64,000 bases of DNA from the NCBI GenBank assembly GCA_043553855.1, contig CP121336.1, positions 1,612,001 through 1,676,000 on the forward strand, given 5' to 3'. The first letter of the stretch is position 1; each line of letters begins with the position of its first letter. Source of the stretch: JAUIAS01 sp030425395. GTDB taxonomy: Bacteria; Pseudomonadota; Alphaproteobacteria; Rhodobacterales; Rhodobacteraceae. This document shows positions 56,568 to 64,000 of this stretch, in pieces. The position numbers and the translations under genes are program-made. The notes under the pieces are model-generated. The model was not told the origin of the DNA and made no database searches. It saw nothing but the letters and a program-made list of their open reading frames with translations.

Positions 56568-57269
56568 TCAGTCGGTGGCGAGCATATACCCTGACCCGCG
56601 TACCGTTTGCAGATACCGCGGCTGCTTCGGGTTTTCCTCAAGCTTGCGGCGCAGTCGCGTGATCTGCACATCGACAGCACGCTCCTGCGCCTGCCCGCGA
56701 TCGCGGCCCAGATCTTCGACAAGCTTGGAGCGGGTTACCGCCTCACCGGGTGAAGCCGAAAAAATACGCATGAGCTGGCTCTCTGTTGCGGTGAGGCGCA
56801 CGGGCGCATCACCACGCCACAATTCACCCCGATCCACATCATAGCGGATCGGCCCCATGTGCAGGATTTTGGGCGCAGTATTCTCCGGTTCAGGTTCAGG
56901 CATACGCCGAAGGATCGCGTTAATCCTGAGCAGCAGTTCTTTCGGCTCGAACGGTTTGGTCAGGTAATCATCGGCACCGGCCTCAAGGCCAACGATACGA
57001 TGTTCCGTTTCGCCCTTCGCGGTGAGCAACAGGATCGGTGTATCGCGATCCTCCCTCAACGCGCGGGTCAGCGAAACGCCATCTTCACCGGGCATCATCA
57101 CGTCCATGATGATCATATCGAAATCCAGCCCCGACAGCACCCGCCGTGCATGGGCAGCATCCCTCGCCGCCGTGACAAGAAAGCCGCTCCTCTGGAGATA
57201 TTTCTTGAGAAGATCACGAATGCGCTCGTCGTCATCCACGATCAGAAGGTGCGCGTCGATCATCGTCAT
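56568..57269 (-). CDS. petR: OmpR-family response regulator, PetR-like
   Basis: A 233-residue regulator. The receiver has LLIVDDDERIRDLL at the start, the phosphorylated Asp in MIIMDVMMPGEDGVSL near 55, Thr in LLLTAKG and Lys in YLTKPFEPKEL. The C-terminal winged helix includes VRLTATESQLMRIFSASPG and DVQITRLRRKLEENPKQPRYLQTVRGSGYML. No histidine kinase is adjacent. It overlaps the MarR gene upstream by four bases; this MarR plus OmpR pairing is that of petP-petR in Rhodobacter, where the pair affects cytochrome bc1 gene expression. The symbol rests on context, so treat it as probable. Confidence 0.8.
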   Translation of the reverse strand: MTMIDAHLLIVDDDERIRDLLKKYLQRSGFLVTAARDAAHARRVLSGLDFDMIIMDVMMPGEDGVSLTRALREDRDTPILLLTAKGETEHRIVGLEAGADDYLTKPFEPKELLLRINAILRRMPEPEPENTAPKILHMGPIRYDVDRGELWRGDAPVRLTATESQLMRIFSASPGEAVTRSKLVEDLGRDRGQAQERAVDVQITRLRRKLEENPKQPRYLQTVRGSGYMLATD

Positions 57270-57775
57270 TGTCCGCCATCCTTCAGACGCCCGTAAGCAC
57301 GGTGCAATTCCTTGTCCATCATCGCCTCAAGCACTTGACGGAAGCCAGCCACCGCCTCGGGCCCGGCCTCGCGGTAGGCGGCACGCATCCGGGCACGCTG
57401 TGCATCAGACAGACGGCTTTCCAGTGTTTCTCCCTTTTCAGTCAGAAACAGATGGCGTTCGCGTTTGTCCGCAACGCCCACGCGGCTTTCGACAAGGCCA
57501 TTCTCTATCAGCGTCCGCAGCACCCGGTTCAGGGATTGCTTGGTGACCCCGAGGATCGACAGAAGATTATTGACCGTCGTTCCCGGCGCGCGTTTGATGA
57601 AATGGATCGCCCGGTGATGCGCTCGGCCATATCCGATATCGGACAGGATGCGATCAGGATCTGCGGTAAACCCCCGATAGGCAAAGAACATTGCTTCGAT
57701 GCCCTGCCGCAACTGTTCATCCGTCAGGAACAAAAGATTGTCGCTGGAATAGGACGGCAAAGGCCTGTCGGACAT
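57266..57775 (-). CDS. petP: MarR-family regulator, PetP-like
   Basis: A 169-residue MarR-type winged helix protein. The DNA-binding part is GYGRAHHRAIHFIKRAPGTTVNNLLSILGVTKQSLNRVLRTLIENGLVESRVGVADKRERHLFLTEKG (residues about 45-115), with dimerisation helices at both ends. Its stop overlaps the start of the response regulator (ATGA). Rhodobacter PetP is a MarR homologue acting with PetR, which fits this pair, but orthology is inferred. It is divergent from ilvE, with 156 bp between starts. Confidence 0.8.
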   Translation of the reverse strand: MSDRPLPSYSSDNLLFLTDEQLRQGIEAMFFAYRGFTADPDRILSDIGYGRAHHRAIHFIKRAPGTTVNNLLSILGVTKQSLNRVLRTLIENGLVESRVGVADKRERHLFLTEKGETLESRLSDAQRARMRAAYREAGPEAVAGFRQVLEAMMDKELHRAYGRLKDGGQ

Positions 57776-57879
57776 GATCCTGTCACCTTGAAATGGCTAT
57801 TTGAGGTCGAGCATAAGTCAGCGTTATTGACATTCCAACAGTGAAAAGGTAACGAATCCCAGATTTGACGCAACTTTAT

Positions 57880-57892
57880 GTCCGGTTCGGAC
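57880..57892. promoter_or_regulatory. Palindrome in the petP-ilvE intergenic region
   Basis: A perfect 5-3-5 inverted repeat GTCCG-GTT-CGGAC lies 39 bases upstream of the ilvE start and 104 bases upstream of the petP-like start. It may be an operator for the divergent MarR regulator or another factor. This is a short repeat, so chance is possible. Confidence 0.3.
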
Positions 57893-57931
57893 CTTAATGC
57901 GCAATAAACGCAAATTTTCAGGAGAATACCC

Positions 57932-58798
57932 ATGGCGGGTTACGACGACCGCGACGGCCAGATCTGGATGGATGGCAAGCTGATCAACTGGCGGGATGCA
58001 AATGTGCATATCCTCACTCACGCGCTGCACTATGCCAGCTCTGTCTTTGAAGGTGAGCGCGCCTACAACGGCAAGATTTTCAAATCACGCGAACATTCCG
58101 AGCGGCTGCATTATTCCGCCAAGTGTCTGGACTTTGAGATTCCTTACAGCGTTGATGAATTGGAAGAGGCCAAGGCCGCTGTTCTGGCCGCAAACGGGCT
58201 GACGGACGCCTATGTGCGTCCTGTTGCCTGGCGTGGCGCGGGCGAAGACATGGGCGTCGCCTCGGCACGCAACCCCGTGCATGTGGCGATCGCCGTCTGG
58301 GAATGGGGTGCCTACTATGGCGATGCCAAGATGAAGGGGGCCAAGCTGGACATTTCCAAATGGAAACGCCCAAGCCCGGAAACCATCCCCGTTCATGCCA
58401 AGGCTGCCGGTCTCTACATGATCTGCACCACCTCAAAACATGCAGCAGAGGCCAAGGGGTGCTCTGACGCGCTGTTCATGGATTATCGTGGCTATGTCGC
58501 AGAAGCGACCGGCGCGAACATCTTCTTCGTCAAGGATGGCGAAGTGCACACCCCCAAACCGGACTGTTTTCTCAACGGGCTGACCCGCCAAACCGTAATC
58601 GACATGCTCAAAGAGCGGGGCGTTACCGTCAATGAACGCCACATCATGCCCGAAGAAATGGAAGGGTTTGAACAGTGCTGGCTGACCGGCACCGCAGCCG
58701 AGGTCACCCCTGTGGGCCAGATCGGCGACTATACCTTTGAAGTCGGCGCATTGACCCGAGAGATTGCCGAAGCCTACGAAAAACTGGTTCGCAGCTGA
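57932..58798 (+). CDS. ilvE: Branched-chain amino-acid aminotransferase
   Basis: A 288-residue fold-type IV PLP enzyme. It has HILTHALHYASSVFEGERAYNG near 28, the PLP Lys in ETIPVHAKAAGLYMICTTSKHAA near 150, the CSDALFMDYRGYVAEATGANIFFVKDGEVHTP motif near 180 and LNGLTRQTVIDMLKERG near 215. It transfers amino groups between glutamate and valine, leucine or isoleucine. An AGGAGA ribosome site precedes the ATG. A perfect hairpin terminator follows. D-amino-acid or 4-amino-4-deoxychorismate relatives share the fold but have different active-site blocks. Confidence 0.94.
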   Translation: MAGYDDRDGQIWMDGKLINWRDANVHILTHALHYASSVFEGERAYNGKIFKSREHSERLHYSAKCLDFEIPYSVDELEEAKAAVLAANGLTDAYVRPVAWRGAGEDMGVASARNPVHVAIAVWEWGAYYGDAKMKGAKLDISKWKRPSPETIPVHAKAAGLYMICTTSKHAAEAKGCSDALFMDYRGYVAEATGANIFFVKDGEVHTPKPDCFLNGLTRQTVIDMLKERGVTVNERHIMPEEMEGFEQCWLTGTAAEVTPVGQIGDYTFEVGALTREIAEAYEKLVRS

Positions 58799-58825
58799 CA
58801 GGCGAACCCACCTGAGAAACTGATC

Positions 58826-58858
58826 GGGCCGCCGGGTTTCCGGCGGCCCATCTTTTTT
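58826..58858 (+). terminator. ilvE terminator
   Basis: A perfect 10-bp stem GGGCCGCCGG / CCGGCGGCCC (58826-58835 with 58840-58849, loop GTTT) is followed by ATCTTTTTT. It is one of the strongest intrinsic terminators in the window. Confidence 0.95.
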
Positions 58859-58874
58859 GACCTCTCAAAGGCGG

Positions 58875-59564
58875 TCAGATCACCGCGCGCACCAGATCAC
58901 CCAGCAAGTCACGCAGCGATTCGAACATTGTCGCCATCTGGAAGGCCACAAAGATCAGCGCCGGATAGGAAAATTGCGGCAAGCGAACCATTTGGCCGAC
59001 AAGATGGGCGCGTTTAATCATCCACAAAACGGGTCGAGCCAGCATCAGCGAAACAGTAATCCCTATCAGAGCGCCGACGAGGATATCCGTTGGCCAGTGC
59101 CAACCGAAATACACCCGTGGCAACAGCACGAACAAAAACGCATAGACCGAGAAAAACAGGCCGATGGGTCGGCTCATCCAAACCAGGAATGTGCACATCG
59201 CAGCAAAGTACACAGCATGATCGCTGGGCATTGAACTCCAGCCTGTCAGGATTTCATCCGTATGCCCCTGCGGCATCAGAATTTGAATATCCGGATCATG
59301 CAGTGGACGCAGTCGATCCGGCAAAATTGTAGCCATCAAGAGACCAACAGCAATCGCCACCATCGACACGATGATCGTGGTCAACACCATTCGGCGGCGG
59401 TCTGCTTGTGCATCGTCTTCCTTGAACCAGAAATAGACAAGGGCCAGAACAAAGGGCAGCGCCTTTAGAATGGGATTCTCCAACATCTTCACACCATTAT
59501 CGAAATAGTGAGACTGCCCAACGAAACCGTTAAGAAACAAGAGAATTTCCGTATCCATGCTCAT
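58875..59564 (-). CDS. PAP2-family membrane phosphatase
   Basis: A 229-residue membrane protein with about six helices. The acid phosphatase motifs are DRLRPLHDP near residue 88, SSMPSDHAVYFAAMC near 115 (PSDH in place of PSGH) and LPRVYFGWHWPTDILVGALIG near 155 (R-x5-H-x3-D). PAP2 enzymes dephosphorylate lipid phosphates such as undecaprenyl diphosphate or phosphatidic acid; the substrate here is not known. AAAGGGGC lies before the ATG at 59564. An ATG at 59591 is also in frame. Confidence 0.88.
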   Translation of the reverse strand: MSMDTEILLFLNGFVGQSHYFDNGVKMLENPILKALPFVLALVYFWFKEDDAQADRRRMVLTTIIVSMVAIAVGLLMATILPDRLRPLHDPDIQILMPQGHTDEILTGWSSMPSDHAVYFAAMCTFLVWMSRPIGLFFSVYAFLFVLLPRVYFGWHWPTDILVGALIGITVSLMLARPVLWMIKRAHLVGQMVRLPQFSYPALIFVAFQMATMFESLRDLLGDLVRAVI

Positions 59565-59732
59565 ATCAGCCCCTTTCTCAAGAGTTACCAAGCGCGCACA
59601 TTTGGGTTGAGTTCGCGCCCAGTAGCCAAGTTAAGCGCGAAGTGGGGTATAAATAAGGTCGAGAAGCGGAAAGATATTGCCACTTATCTTTAGATCTACA
59701 GTCAGAGCTCCACCGTAGTTTTGTCTGCCGCA

Positions 59733-59747
59733 TTAACCATTTGCTAA
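59733..59747. promoter_or_regulatory. CtrA-like site upstream of radC
   Basis: TTAA-CCATTTG-CTAA matches the alphaproteobacterial CtrA consensus TTAA-N7-TTAA with one mismatch and includes the TTAACCAT half-site. It lies 25 bases upstream of the radC ATG. A role is inferred from pattern only. Confidence 0.3.
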
Positions 59748-59771
59748 GAAATGGGCCCCAATTTCTAGACC

Positions 59772-60542
59772 ATGAGCCATGGTCCTTCAGGATTTCAAGA
59801 CGGGGTATTACCGCTTTTTCAAAGCGATGAAGCAGTCGCGCCCGAACCGGTATTTGCAGCGGGCAGATTGCCCTCCTACATCCGGGATCACAGAAAACGA
59901 CTGCGCGAACGGTTTATGTCGGGCGGGGCGGATGCGTTACCGGATTATGAGCTCCTGGAGCTTGTGTTGTTTCGTGCGGTTCCGCGCAAGGACGTAAAAC
60001 CACTGGCCCATGATCTGATCGAGCGTTTTGGTGATTTTTCTCGTGTCGTATCCGCTGCACCGATCGAATTACAGGCCGTAACAGGCGTGGGGGCGGCAGT
60101 TGTCACTGAACTAAAACTCGTGGAGGCCGCTGCGCAACGGCTTTCGCGGGGGCGCGTGATGAACAAACCGGTTATTTCAAGCTGGGCAGCGCTGCTGGAA
60201 TACTGTCACACGACTATGTCCCACCTGCCCACCGAACAGTTTCGGATTTTGTTTCTGGATCGCAAGAACCGGCTGATTGCCGATGAAATGCAAGCGCGCG
60301 GCACCGTGGACCACGTCCCGGTCTACCCGCGCGAAATCGTCAAGCGGGCGCTTGACCTTCATGCCTCTGCATTGATCCTTGTCCACAATCACCCCTCGGG
60401 TGATCCCACCCCAAGCGAGGCGGATATTTCGATGACCGGACAGGTAGCCACTGCCTGTTCAACGCTTGGCCTCACCCTGCATGATCATCTGATCATCGGA
60501 AAATCGAACGAGCTCAGTTTTCGCTCTGAAGGTCTGCTTTGA
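59772..60542 (+). CDS. radC: RadC/JAB-domain protein
   Basis: A 256-residue protein. An N-terminal helix-hairpin-helix segment is seen in SYIRDHRKRLRERFMSGGADALPDYELLELVLFRAVPRKDVKPLAHDLIERFGDF and AVTGVGAAVVTELKL (residues about 34-120). The C-terminal JAMM metalloprotease-like site is ALILVHNHPSGDPTPSEADISMT (His-x-His-x10-Asp). All metal ligands are present. RadC proteins were once linked to DNA repair, but the biochemical function is still unclear. It is convergent with the PBP-OmpA gene, nine bases apart. Confidence 0.93.
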   Translation: MSHGPSGFQDGVLPLFQSDEAVAPEPVFAAGRLPSYIRDHRKRLRERFMSGGADALPDYELLELVLFRAVPRKDVKPLAHDLIERFGDFSRVVSAAPIELQAVTGVGAAVVTELKLVEAAAQRLSRGRVMNKPVISSWAALLEYCHTTMSHLPTEQFRILFLDRKNRLIADEMQARGTVDHVPVYPREIVKRALDLHASALILVHNHPSGDPTPSEADISMTGQVATACSTLGLTLHDHLIIGKSNELSFRSEGLL

Positions 60543-60551
60543 ACTGCGGCG

Positions 60552-62111
60552 TCATTCCAACCAGACCTCCACCCGCCGATTGACCTGTGCACCCCAGGCG
60601 CTGTCGTCACAGGCCATCGGCATGGCTTCTCCAAAAGCGACGGTGTCCAAAACTACGCGATCTTTGGGCAGGGTCTCGGCCATGCGCAGAACCGCGTCAC
60701 GCACGGCTTCTGCGCGCTTGGCTGCGATCTTGCGATTGATGGCCGCCGGCCCTTCTCCATCAGAAAAGCCTGCGAACACGATCCGCCGTGCATCGAATGC
60801 CCCTGACTCAAGAGCGCGGGCAAACTGTTCCACGTTGGAACGAGACTGCGCATCCAAACGCGCTGACCCTGTTTCAAACCGGAACGTGGTGGTCAAACGT
60901 GCCATTGAATGCAACTGGCGCACCATGTTCTGGAGATCGCTCAGGCTTACATCGTCTCCCGCCGCCGCAATGGCGTTGACGAACCGATCCCCTTGCGCGT
61001 TGATTGAGATTTCTTCGGCGGCCTGATCAACGAACCCCGCGCGGCGGATAACAATCTGTGCCGCGGGACCGCGCATATACGCCAGAAAATCGCGCCCAAT
61101 CTTGGGCAAACGGCGCGCCGGAAGGTATAGAAACATGGGCGAGGTCAGCGGGTAATCTTCAGTCTTGATCGTGCGCCGGGTCGCCGCGAGGCTGAAACCA
61201 CACTCGCCCGTCAAGGTCAGCATGCGCGTCGCGTCTGTTTCAGCAAAGCTGGCAATCCCGATGGCAAACGGATCAACGGCCACCGCCCGCGCAAGCATGC
61301 TCGACCGTTTGTGCCGGATCACATTAGGCGAGATCACACGATCCACGCGGGTCAACAGCCGCCTTTCGGCCGCCTGGGCGAGGCCGGAAGCGGCTGAGGG
61401 AATATGGACCGAAATCGGCGCATCCGGCCCACCCAGAGCGGACCAGTTGTCAATCTCGCCGGACAGAACCAATGACAGATCGGACAGCGAAATACTGCGC
61501 AATGGATTTCCTGCCGCAGTCACCGGAACAAACGCATCAAGCGCCAGAACCCGGCTTCGGTTTTCGCCTGTCAAATCACCCAAACCGGCTTCAAGCGCGC
61601 GATCGCGTTCCTCTTGGGTAATCTCGCGCAGAGACATGACGATATCAGCCTCATTCGCCAGAAGATCGGCAAAGCCTTCGTCCGTCGTGGTCACACGAAA
61701 GAAAAGCCGGGCGACACGACGACCGCTTTGGCCATCCCGCAGCGTATAATCAAACCTTTCCGGGTCGATGTCTTCGCGTTCAACGATCAGCCCGCTGCGC
61801 AGGGCAAAACCTTCGATCAGAGCCGGAACAAGGACTTCGCCCATCGTAGACGAGCCTGAAAATCGAAGCTCGGCCACGAAATCCGTTAGATTCGGACATC
61901 CCGGACCTTCGCATCGCACCCCAGATCCATCCACCGTCAGTTCACCGTAAACGGTTTCCACCCGATAAAACTGACCATCAAAACCAAGAAGCGTGCCGGA
62001 TATCTCAATATCCCCGTCCTGAGAGGACAGGGTTACATCCTGTGCAAGGACGTTCACCGCACCAAGCAAAAGGGAAAGTGCGGCGAAAACCGCCGCACGT
62101 AGCAAAGCCAT
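60552..62111 (-). CDS. Substrate-binding domain fused to OmpA domain
   Basis: A 519-residue exported protein. A signal peptide (MALLRAAVFAALSLLLGAVNVLA) is followed by a short N-terminal beta segment with two cysteines (VRCEGPGC), then a phosphate-binding-protein-like domain (AELRFSGSSTMGEVLVPALIEGFALRSGL to RRAGFVDQAAEE, residues about 84-345) and a C-terminal OmpA/MotB peptidoglycan-binding domain (TTFRFETGSARLDAQSRSNVEQFARALESG ... FSDGEGPAAINRKIAAKRAEAV ... VAFGEAMPMACDDSAWGAQVNRRVEVWLE). It is expected to sit in the periplasm bound to peptidoglycan while binding a small anion. No ABC permease is adjacent, so transport is doubtful. Confidence 0.88.
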   Translation of the reverse strand: MALLRAAVFAALSLLLGAVNVLAQDVTLSSQDGDIEISGTLLGFDGQFYRVETVYGELTVDGSGVRCEGPGCPNLTDFVAELRFSGSSTMGEVLVPALIEGFALRSGLIVEREDIDPERFDYTLRDGQSGRRVARLFFRVTTTDEGFADLLANEADIVMSLREITQEERDRALEAGLGDLTGENRSRVLALDAFVPVTAAGNPLRSISLSDLSLVLSGEIDNWSALGGPDAPISVHIPSAASGLAQAAERRLLTRVDRVISPNVIRHKRSSMLARAVAVDPFAIGIASFAETDATRMLTLTGECGFSLAATRRTIKTEDYPLTSPMFLYLPARRLPKIGRDFLAYMRGPAAQIVIRRAGFVDQAAEEISINAQGDRFVNAIAAAGDDVSLSDLQNMVRQLHSMARLTTTFRFETGSARLDAQSRSNVEQFARALESGAFDARRIVFAGFSDGEGPAAINRKIAAKRAEAVRDAVLRMAETLPKDRVVLDTVAFGEAMPMACDDSAWGAQVNRRVEVWLE

Positions 62112-62133
62112 GGGACCGCCCCAAATCCACGAG

Positions 62134-63129
62134 TTATTTCGTGGCGATCTTCAAGTCTTCGATCAGATTATTCAACACCAGAAAATCACCCGTGGCGTCG
62201 CACCCCGGAATTGTCATCGACAAATCTCTGGTCTTCAACTCACCACGATGCACGTGAAAGGTTTGCGCACCTACATTCCGGCCGCAATTTGCCTGCGTGA
62301 TTTCGGCTTCGACGCTGACCGAGATGGTTCCGCTGCGCGATGCGGCCTGTTCCGGGAAAGAATAGACCTGCGCGATATGGGGTTCATGCGTATCGCTACG
62401 CCCGAGCACGGACAGGAAGCCCGCGTCGCCCATCGCCGCAGACGATACATCGCGCGCGGCGCCGGCCCAGACGTGACCATCTTCGCCATAACCTGCACCG
62501 AACTCGCGGGCGTGAAGCTCGAACCCTGCCTGACCCGTCCATTGCACTGCGACCCGGTCATAGAAAACAACGGAGGGCACCTCGGCCATCGCGATGGCTG
62601 CCTGACCGCCCTGAAACTGCACGATGAAGACTGCGTTTTCCACCAATGCCGGAACCATCAGGTCAAGGGTTCCATTCTGGCCCAGCACGTCGGTAAACAT
62701 CATTCCGTTATGGTGGATCATCACCCGGTCGTTCGCGAAACAAGGTGCCGAAACGCTCAGCGCGACCATCGCACCCGCTCGGGTTTCGGCAGCAGCATCT
62801 ACATCGCAGGCCAAACGGGGCGTGTTGGGATCGGCAGGCGTGCTGGGCAAAGCATCCGTCACCCCACTCGCCTGAGCAAGCTTGGTCGGTTTGACCGTGG
62901 CAAGCGGCTTATCAAGCGTATCCGGTGTCGCAGAGGTCAACGCGATATCGGTAATACTAAGTGGAGCCGGTGCAGTTGGCACCGCAATGGGGGATTGCGC
63001 CACAACAGAGCGTGGCGGCGTGGGTGCCGGACGGCCGTCAGCGGTTCCAAGATGCGTGAAGAACCCGATGCACATGGCAGATATACCAGTGCCAACCGCA
63101 ATCACGATACGCTGCCTTTTCAACCTCAT
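62134..63129 (-). CDS. Unrecognised exported protein next to secA
   Basis: A 331-residue protein with a basic start and one N-terminal hydrophobic segment (MRLKRQRIVIAVGTGISAMCIGFFTHLG), a Pro/Thr/Ala-rich linker to about residue 100, and a C-terminal globular part from RLACDVDAAAETRAGAMVALSVSAPC. The latter looks rich in beta strands and has about four cysteines (Cys108, SAPC, ITQANC, IPGC), possibly two disulfides. I do not recognise a family. It lies 90 bp downstream of secA and 22 bp upstream of the PBP-OmpA gene on the same strand; a shared periplasmic or envelope role is possible but unproven. Confidence 0.7.
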   Translation of the reverse strand: MRLKRQRIVIAVGTGISAMCIGFFTHLGTADGRPAPTPPRSVVAQSPIAVPTAPAPLSITDIALTSATPDTLDKPLATVKPTKLAQASGVTDALPSTPADPNTPRLACDVDAAAETRAGAMVALSVSAPCFANDRVMIHHNGMMFTDVLGQNGTLDLMVPALVENAVFIVQFQGGQAAIAMAEVPSVVFYDRVAVQWTGQAGFELHAREFGAGYGEDGHVWAGAARDVSSAAMGDAGFLSVLGRSDTHEPHIAQVYSFPEQAASRSGTISVSVEAEITQANCGRNVGAQTFHVHRGELKTRDLSMTIPGCDATGDFLVLNNLIEDLKIATK

Positions 63130-63219
63130 AGTCTTCTCCGATACCCTTCAAGCAGGACCGGAATGCCATTCAATAACGGCCAGTTTATGACCGATGATTG
63201 ATGTCAATTTGGCAGTTTC

Positions 63220-64000
63220 TCAGGCAAGCCTTCCGTGGCAATGCTTGAATTTCTTGCCGGATCCGCATGGACAGGCCTCGTTTCTGCCGGGATTACCCCA
63301 TGTTGCCGGGTCATCTTCGACAAAGCCCGGCGCGCCGGTGGCGGGGCCTTCTTGGGTTTTGTCTTGCGCATCCGCGGCGGCTGCCTGTTGCATGGCTTGC
63401 TGCTGTTGCTGCATCTGCAACAACATCTGCTGCTGTTCTTCTTCGGTCAGCGGCCGGATCATGGCAAGCTGCTGCGTAACGGTTTCGCGCAAGCCATCAA
63501 GAAGCGCCTCAAAGAGCTGGAAGGCCTCTGACTTGTATTCATTCAGAGGATCACGCTGCGCATAACCGCGAAAGCTGACAACAGACCGCAGATGTTCAAG
63601 CGTCACCAGATGTTCGCGCCATTTCGTGTCGATCGTGTTCAGCAACACCTGCTTTTCGATATTCCGCAGGTTTTCCGGTCCGAAATCGACCGCTTTCTTG
63701 GCCATCAATTCATCGCTGGCCTTGATCAGACGCTCAATGATTTCCTCGTCATCCACGCCCTCTTCGTCGGCCCAAGCAACGACAGGCAGGTCAAGCGTTA
63801 GCTTTTCGCGAATTTCTTCTGCCAAACCTTCAGAATCCCACTGATCAGCGTAGGTTTTCGGCGGAATGTGGTGGGTCACGACGTCTTCTATGAACTGGTG
63901 CCGCATATCCGCTGTGATCTCGGACAGGTCTTTTGCAGCCATGATTTCACGCCGCTGGCCAAAGATCAGCTTGCGTTGATCGTTCATCACGTCGTCAAAC
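63220..64000 (-). CDS. secA: Preprotein translocase ATPase SecA (C-terminal part)
   Basis: The last 259 residues of SecA run in from the right edge. The sequence begins in the helical scaffold (FDDVMNDQRKLIFGQRREIM), continues with NIEKQVLLNTIDTKWREHLVTLEHLRSVVSFRGYAQRDPLNEYKSEAFQLFEALL, has a long Gln-rich linker (QQQMLLQMQQQQQAMQQ) and ends with the zinc motif WGNPGRNEACPCGSGKKFKHCHGRL that binds SecB and phospholipids. SecA drives protein export through SecYEG using ATP. The N-terminal ATPase domains lie beyond base 64000. Confidence 0.97.
   Translation of the reverse strand, partial: FDDVMNDQRKLIFGQRREIMAAKDLSEITADMRHQFIEDVVTHHIPPKTYADQWDSEGLAEEIREKLTLDLPVVAWADEEGVDDEEIIERLIKASDELMAKKAVDFGPENLRNIEKQVLLNTIDTKWREHLVTLEHLRSVVSFRGYAQRDPLNEYKSEAFQLFEALLDGLRETVTQQLAMIRPLTEEEQQQMLLQMQQQQQAMQQAAAADAQDKTQEGPATGAPGFVEDDPATWGNPGRNEACPCGSGKKFKHCHGRLA

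Overview
The window reads as a contiguous piece of an alphaproteobacterial chromosome, most likely Rhodobacterales (Roseobacter group). The pointers are overall gene content and protein style: a dnaA-dnaN-recF-gyrB cluster followed by rpsT, an enoyl-CoA hydratase, mutM and divergent ubiE-ubiB; a MarR/OmpR pair resembling PetP-PetR of Rhodobacter; Hint_2-type proteins; a substrate-binding/OmpA fusion; and a full paaABCDE operon. The order or species is inferred, not proven. Base composition is GC-rich nearly everywhere except around 25.2-25.5 kb.

Layout. 1-8.0 kb (minus strand): end-truncated MFS transporter, gyrB, a LysE-type exporter, recF, dnaN, dnaA. 8.5-13.1 kb: rpsT, enoyl-CoA hydratase, mutM, then ubiE-ubiB for ubiquinone. 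13.1-14.5 kb: two neighbouring degenerate Hint-domain paralogues. 14.7-19.9 kb: thiolase, divergent XRE-cupin regulator, and a threonine-catabolic operon kbl-tdh plus a cysteine-synthase-like PLP enzyme, preceded by two near-identical palindromes over a promoter. 19.9-25.6 kb: a phosphoesterase, then an insertion-sequence cluster (truncated IS6 element, complete IS21-type element with istA/istB, complete IS630-type element with TA duplication and a frameshifted transposase, fragment of a second IS21-type transposase) ending at the 3' side of a tRNA-Leu(CAG). 25.8-38.7 kb: NDUFA9-like SDR, uppP, gltD-gltB glutamate synthase, mtgA, a GST, queG, a hydantoinase/oxoprolinase-like protein. 38.7-42.8 kb: msrB-msrA, glutathione peroxidase, a GlxA-type AraC regulator, a thioredoxin-fold protein without cysteines, an EamA transporter. 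42.9-46.6 kb: HU, and the amn-ade pair that turns AMP into hypoxanthine. 46.7-52.5 kb: VOC protein, methyltransferase, paaABCDE (phenylacetyl-CoA epoxidase), SDR. 52.5-56.5 kb: deacetylase-like protein, xseB, ispA, dxs (isoprenoid precursors). 56.6-64 kb: PetP/PetR-like regulators, ilvE, PAP2 phosphatase, radC, PBP-OmpA fusion, an unrecognised exported protein, and the C-terminal end of secA.

Most of the window is ordinary core genome. The parts that stand out are the threonine operon (Tdh with all four structural-zinc cysteines replaced, an undefined third enzyme, and a clear operator-like double palindrome), the paired Hint proteins that have lost the nucleophilic cysteine, the Tat-type thioredoxin-fold protein with Ser-Pro-Thr-Ser in place of Cys-x-x-Cys, and the nested insertion sequences beside tRNA-Leu. 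No CRISPR array, rRNA or recognisable defence system was seen.
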